Shown: positions 60,801 to 64,000 of the stretch, in pieces
Layout of the letters: each line of letters begins with the position of its first letter
Position numbering within the stretch: the first letter of the stretch is position 1
NCBI GenBank assembly: GCA_933228675.1
Contig: OW121743.1
Span: 55,244,903 to 55,308,902, forward strand
Length of the DNA: 64,000 bases
Reading direction: 5' to 3'
DNA from: Stomorhina lunata
Lineage: Eukaryota > Arthropoda > Insecta > Diptera > Rhiniidae
The notes under the pieces: model-generated
The model's input: only the letters and a program-made list of their open reading frames with translations
The model's database searches: none
Told to the model about the DNA's origin: nothing
Made by a program: the position numbers and the translations under genes

Positions 60801-61142
60801 AAAAATACAACTAAATTTGTGGCTGTAAAGGACTAAAAACTCTTTTCCGGGAAGACATCCCTATGGGAGGTACCCGAAATAGTAGTCTGATTTCGCCCAA
60901 AAAGGAATAGGGATCGTCCTTGGACCAAAATATGAGCCAAATCTCATCTTTAAAGTTATGACCTGTAGAATGATAACAAGCCTACATGGATAACCGGTCA
61001 GCCAGCCAGCCGGACGGATGTCGTTAAAACAACTCAGGGAGTGATTCTAAGTCGATTGGTATACTAAAAGGTGGGTCTCAGACTAATATTTCTATGGGTT
61101 ACAAAAATCAGCACCCTTTCCACCTATGGTGGTGAAGGGTAA

Positions 61143-62299
61143 AATTATTGCAAGGTAAATATTTTTCGACACCCGATGAAGTGGTTAATGTGTTCAAAAT
61201 GAATGACTATTATGTATTCGTTTTCATATTTTGTATATTTTTCTAAATTTCTATCCCATTGTGCTGCATTTTCGCTGGAGTTCATTGTTTGGAGCTAAAC
61301 ATTCCAGTGGAAATATTTTTTTTTTTATTTAAATTTTATTTTATTTTTTTGCTACTTTTGGTATTTTAGTTATTTTCACAATGTTAAATGTATGTTTTAA
61401 CTTTTTAAAAGCTTAATGAATGATTTATTGATGAATTATTGAAAATGGTTATACAACAACATATAAACGTTATACAATTTTTGGCGAAACGAAAAAAAAT
61501 TACCCAAAAAAAAGTAAATTTTGTTTGGTTTGCAAGCCAAAATATACGTTCTATATCGGTTTATATTACATGAATTTTAATTAAAAAAGATTAAATAAAA
61601 AAAAAATATTTTTAAAATTGTTGAAATTTATTTATAAAGTCAATCGATATTTTATGTTTTAGCCAAAAAAGGTATGATTTTTTTTGGGTGGCAAAAAAAT
61701 TTTGTTAAAAATTTTATAAATTTTTTGGGAAAATTTTAAACAAATATTTTGGAATGTTTAAGGAGTGCAGAATGGGATGAACGGCAGATATAATTTTAAT
61801 AAATTTTCAAAGGGCAATAGGTACAACTTTTAGGGTAATAGCAGAAAAGTTGATAAGTTTAAGTTTGGCACAAATAGTAGGACAAATCATATTCTTAAGT
61901 AGTACCAAATGTCATTTCACATCCGATTTGATTCAAATATACATCTCGATAAATGTGGAAGTTTATGTTTTGAAATTCGGGCATGGTCAATTGAAGGAAA
62001 TTAATTAATGGGTTCTCAAAATTAAGTACATCGTAGACACAAATCCTGAAAAAGCTGGACAGGAAAAAAAGCTTGACAACCCAAAAATTAGCTGGACATT
62101 AATAATAAAAAACTTGCTTTTTAATAATTTCTTCGATGAATCTTTCAATATTTGATAAACCGAATTGTGAATACCGTAATTAACCGCTGCGATAGCGAGA
62201 GAACATGAAATTGTCGATGACATTGATATCATGGAACGCACATTGCGCGATTTAACAGCCGCCTTTTCTAGTATCGAAAAGAATTTAATAAAATGAGTC
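61143..62299. other. No supported gene
   Basis: A/T-rich. A 98-codon minus-strand frame (62005-62301) abuts the satellite and has no motif I recognise. Confidence 0.45.
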
Positions 62300-63490
62300 A
62301 ATGAACTATAGTTGGAACCATAGTAGGGACTATAGTTCGGACTATAGTAGGGACTATAGTCGGGACTATAGTCGAGACTATAGTAGGGACTATAGTCGAA
62401 ACCATAGTAGGGACTATAGTTGGGACTATAGTAGGGACTATAGTCGGGACTATAGTCGGGACTATAGTCGGGGCTATAGTCGGGACTATAGTCGGGGCTA
62501 TAGTCGGGACTATAGTCGTTGCTATAGTCGGGACTATAGTCGGGACTATAGTCGGGGCTATAGTCGGGACTTTAGTCGGGACTATAGTCGGGACTATAGT
62601 CTGGGCTATAGTGGGGCTAAAGTCGGGACTATAGTGGGGACTATAGTCGGGACTATAGTCGGGGCTATAGTCGGGACTATAGTCGGGACTGTAGTCGGGG
62701 CTATAGTCGGGACTATAGTCGGGACTATAGTCGGGGCTATAGTCGGGACTATAGTCGGGGCTATAGTCGGGACTTTAGTCGGGGCTATAGTCGGGGCTAT
62801 AGTCGGAACTATAGTCGGAACTATAGTCGGGACTATAGTCGGGACTATAGTCGGAACTATAGTCGGGACTATAGTAGGGACTATAGTAGGGACTATAGTC
62901 GGGACTATAGTCGGGACTATAGTCGGGACTATAGTCGGGACTATAGTCGGGGACTATATTCGGGGCTATAGTCGGGACTATAGTCGGGACTATAGTCGTG
63001 ACTATAGTCGGGGCTATAGTGTGGACTATAGTCGGGACTATAGTCGGGACTATAGTCGGGACTATAGTCGGGACTATAGTCGGGACTATAGTCGGGACTA
63101 TAGTCGGAACTATAGTCGGGACTATAGTAGGGACTATAGTAGGGACTATAGTCGGGACTATAGTCGGGACTATAGTCGGGACTATAGTCGGGACTATAGT
63201 CGGGACTATAGTCGGGACTATAGTCGGGACTATAGTCTGGACTATATTCGGGACTATAGTCGTGACTATAGTCTGGAATATAGTCGGGACTATAGTCGGG
63301 ACTATAGTCGGGACTATAGTCTGGACTATTGTGTGGACTATAGTCGGGACAATAGTCGGGACGATAGTCGGGACTATAGTCGGGACGCTAGTCGGGACTA
63401 TAGTCGGGACGATAGTCGGGACTATATTTAGGATGATACTCGCTCGGGACTATAGTTTGAATTATAGTCGGGAATATAGTCGGGACGATA
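62300..63490. repeat. 12-bp palindromic satellite S7
   Basis: About 100 units of GGGACTATAGTC, each holding the 10-bp palindrome GACTATAGTC. Variants GGGGCTATAGTC are frequent in 62450-62790, degenerating after about 63230. Long frames (DYSR, VGTI) are artefacts of the 12-bp period. Confidence 0.96.
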
Positions 63491-64000
63491 ATATTAACAT
63501 AATCATTTGTAAATTTTTTATTTTTTATTCCTTTAAGTTACCGCAAAAAATAATTCAAATTATTTTTATCCTTGTAAAATGTATCCTTTAAATATAAGAC
63601 CAAAATAAATGCATTTATCTGTAAAAGTTCAATGAATTTAAAAGTTGTAACAATTTATTTTCCATATAAATTCGATGTCAGTAAACATGCAAAAGCTATT
63701 CGTACTATTATAAATATACTTAAGAATATATTTTTTTTTACATTTATTATGGATTTTATTTTATTTTACTTTTGCAGAAAGAAAAATTCCCTCTTTTCCA
63801 ATAAAAGATTATATTTATTGTTATATTTTAACATAAAATTTATGTACGAGTATTATTTCCCTGATATTATTTAATATTATTTGTGTGGAGATTTATTTAC
63901 CATAATATTGTCTTATTTACTTTTCTGTCAGTTTTTCAAATAAAACAGTCAGATTTTCTGAAATATAGTAAAAATTCAGTTATTTATGGTTTTTATATTT
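63491..64000. other. No gene seen to the window end
   Basis: A/T-rich; an 80-codon frame (63632-63874) is not supported. Confidence 0.45.

Larger units (their letters stand above)
59121..61142 (+). repeat. Family A repeat, copy 5, enlarged by internal sequence
   Basis: 5' end AACAAGTAAGAAAAGC with the hairpin TATAGTTGGTCAAGCCC/GACTATA; the 3' part (60790-61142) matches the complement of 78-460, ending in the CCACCTATGGTGG hairpin. About 1.37 kb between about 59419 and 60790 is absent from the short copies: a TA tract, unassigned AAGGGG/GGTACTTTTT-rich DNA and a 131-bp tandem repeat. It may be an ancestral longer form or a later insertion. Confidence 0.75.

Noticed and set aside
62301..63591. 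Open frames of 376 and 197 codons (DYSR, VGTI repeats)
   Set aside because: Products of the 12-bp GGGACTATAGTC satellite.

Overview
The window is nuclear DNA of a higher (cyclorrhaphan) fly, most likely a blowfly or muscoid relative. The host call is inference. It rests on strong A+T richness, a CAX/opa-type Gln/His/Asn-rich exon with a GT splice donor, two DD41D Tc1/mariner-type transposase relics, a mariner relic, a Jockey-like LINE relic, a tRNA-derived SINE and many MITEs. There are no prokaryotic features. Only one host coding exon is plausible (20066-21158, minus strand), and its gene is not recognised. Nearly everything else is repeat DNA.

Layout. 1-6300: hairpin-ended interspersed repeats (family A) and a DD41D element (2053-3327) inserted in one arm of a tandem duplication. 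6640-11905: about 5 kb of A/T satellite with 29- and 31-bp units, split by a fold-back element (9631-10610). 12352-13650: a hAT-like non-autonomous element with 8-bp target duplications. 15400-16200: a mariner relic split by a complete SINE. 16670-18387: a TA tract, then a 31-bp satellite in which each unit carries two palindromes. 18388-19745: ~300-bp tandem repeats. 20066-21158: the opa exon. 21760-23815: a 29-bp satellite. 24797-29540: degenerate DNA holding the LINE relic, two GC-rich MITEs and two tiny retroposed inserts. 30400-34700: local duplications and a family B repeat. 35863-41680: a 12-bp satellite in three blocks, one junction being a 331-bp Harbinger-like MITE. 42469-46222: nested family A in family B, and (GACA)n arrays. 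47144-48436: the second DD41D element. 49000-53046: two inverted 21-bp arrays with mobile-element ends. 54741-57170: a SINE fragment running into a 30-bp satellite. 58371-61142: two abutting family A copies, the second holding a 131-bp tandem repeat. 62300-63490: a 12-bp palindromic satellite.

The most notable signal is a set of five inserts of only 38-49 bp. All begin within a base or two of TGAGGCC and end in GATAAC plus a GAA-rich tail, and each is flanked by a 5-11 bp target-site duplication. Three have a matching empty site elsewhere in the window. Because all five share the same 5' end, they look like an ultra-short retroposon or a fixed-length retrotransposition product rather than random truncations. 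Second in interest are several satellites built on palindromic CTATAG cores, and array-type fold-back elements that suggest transposition and satellite amplification are linked here. All calls are by eye, without database search; unit counts are estimates.
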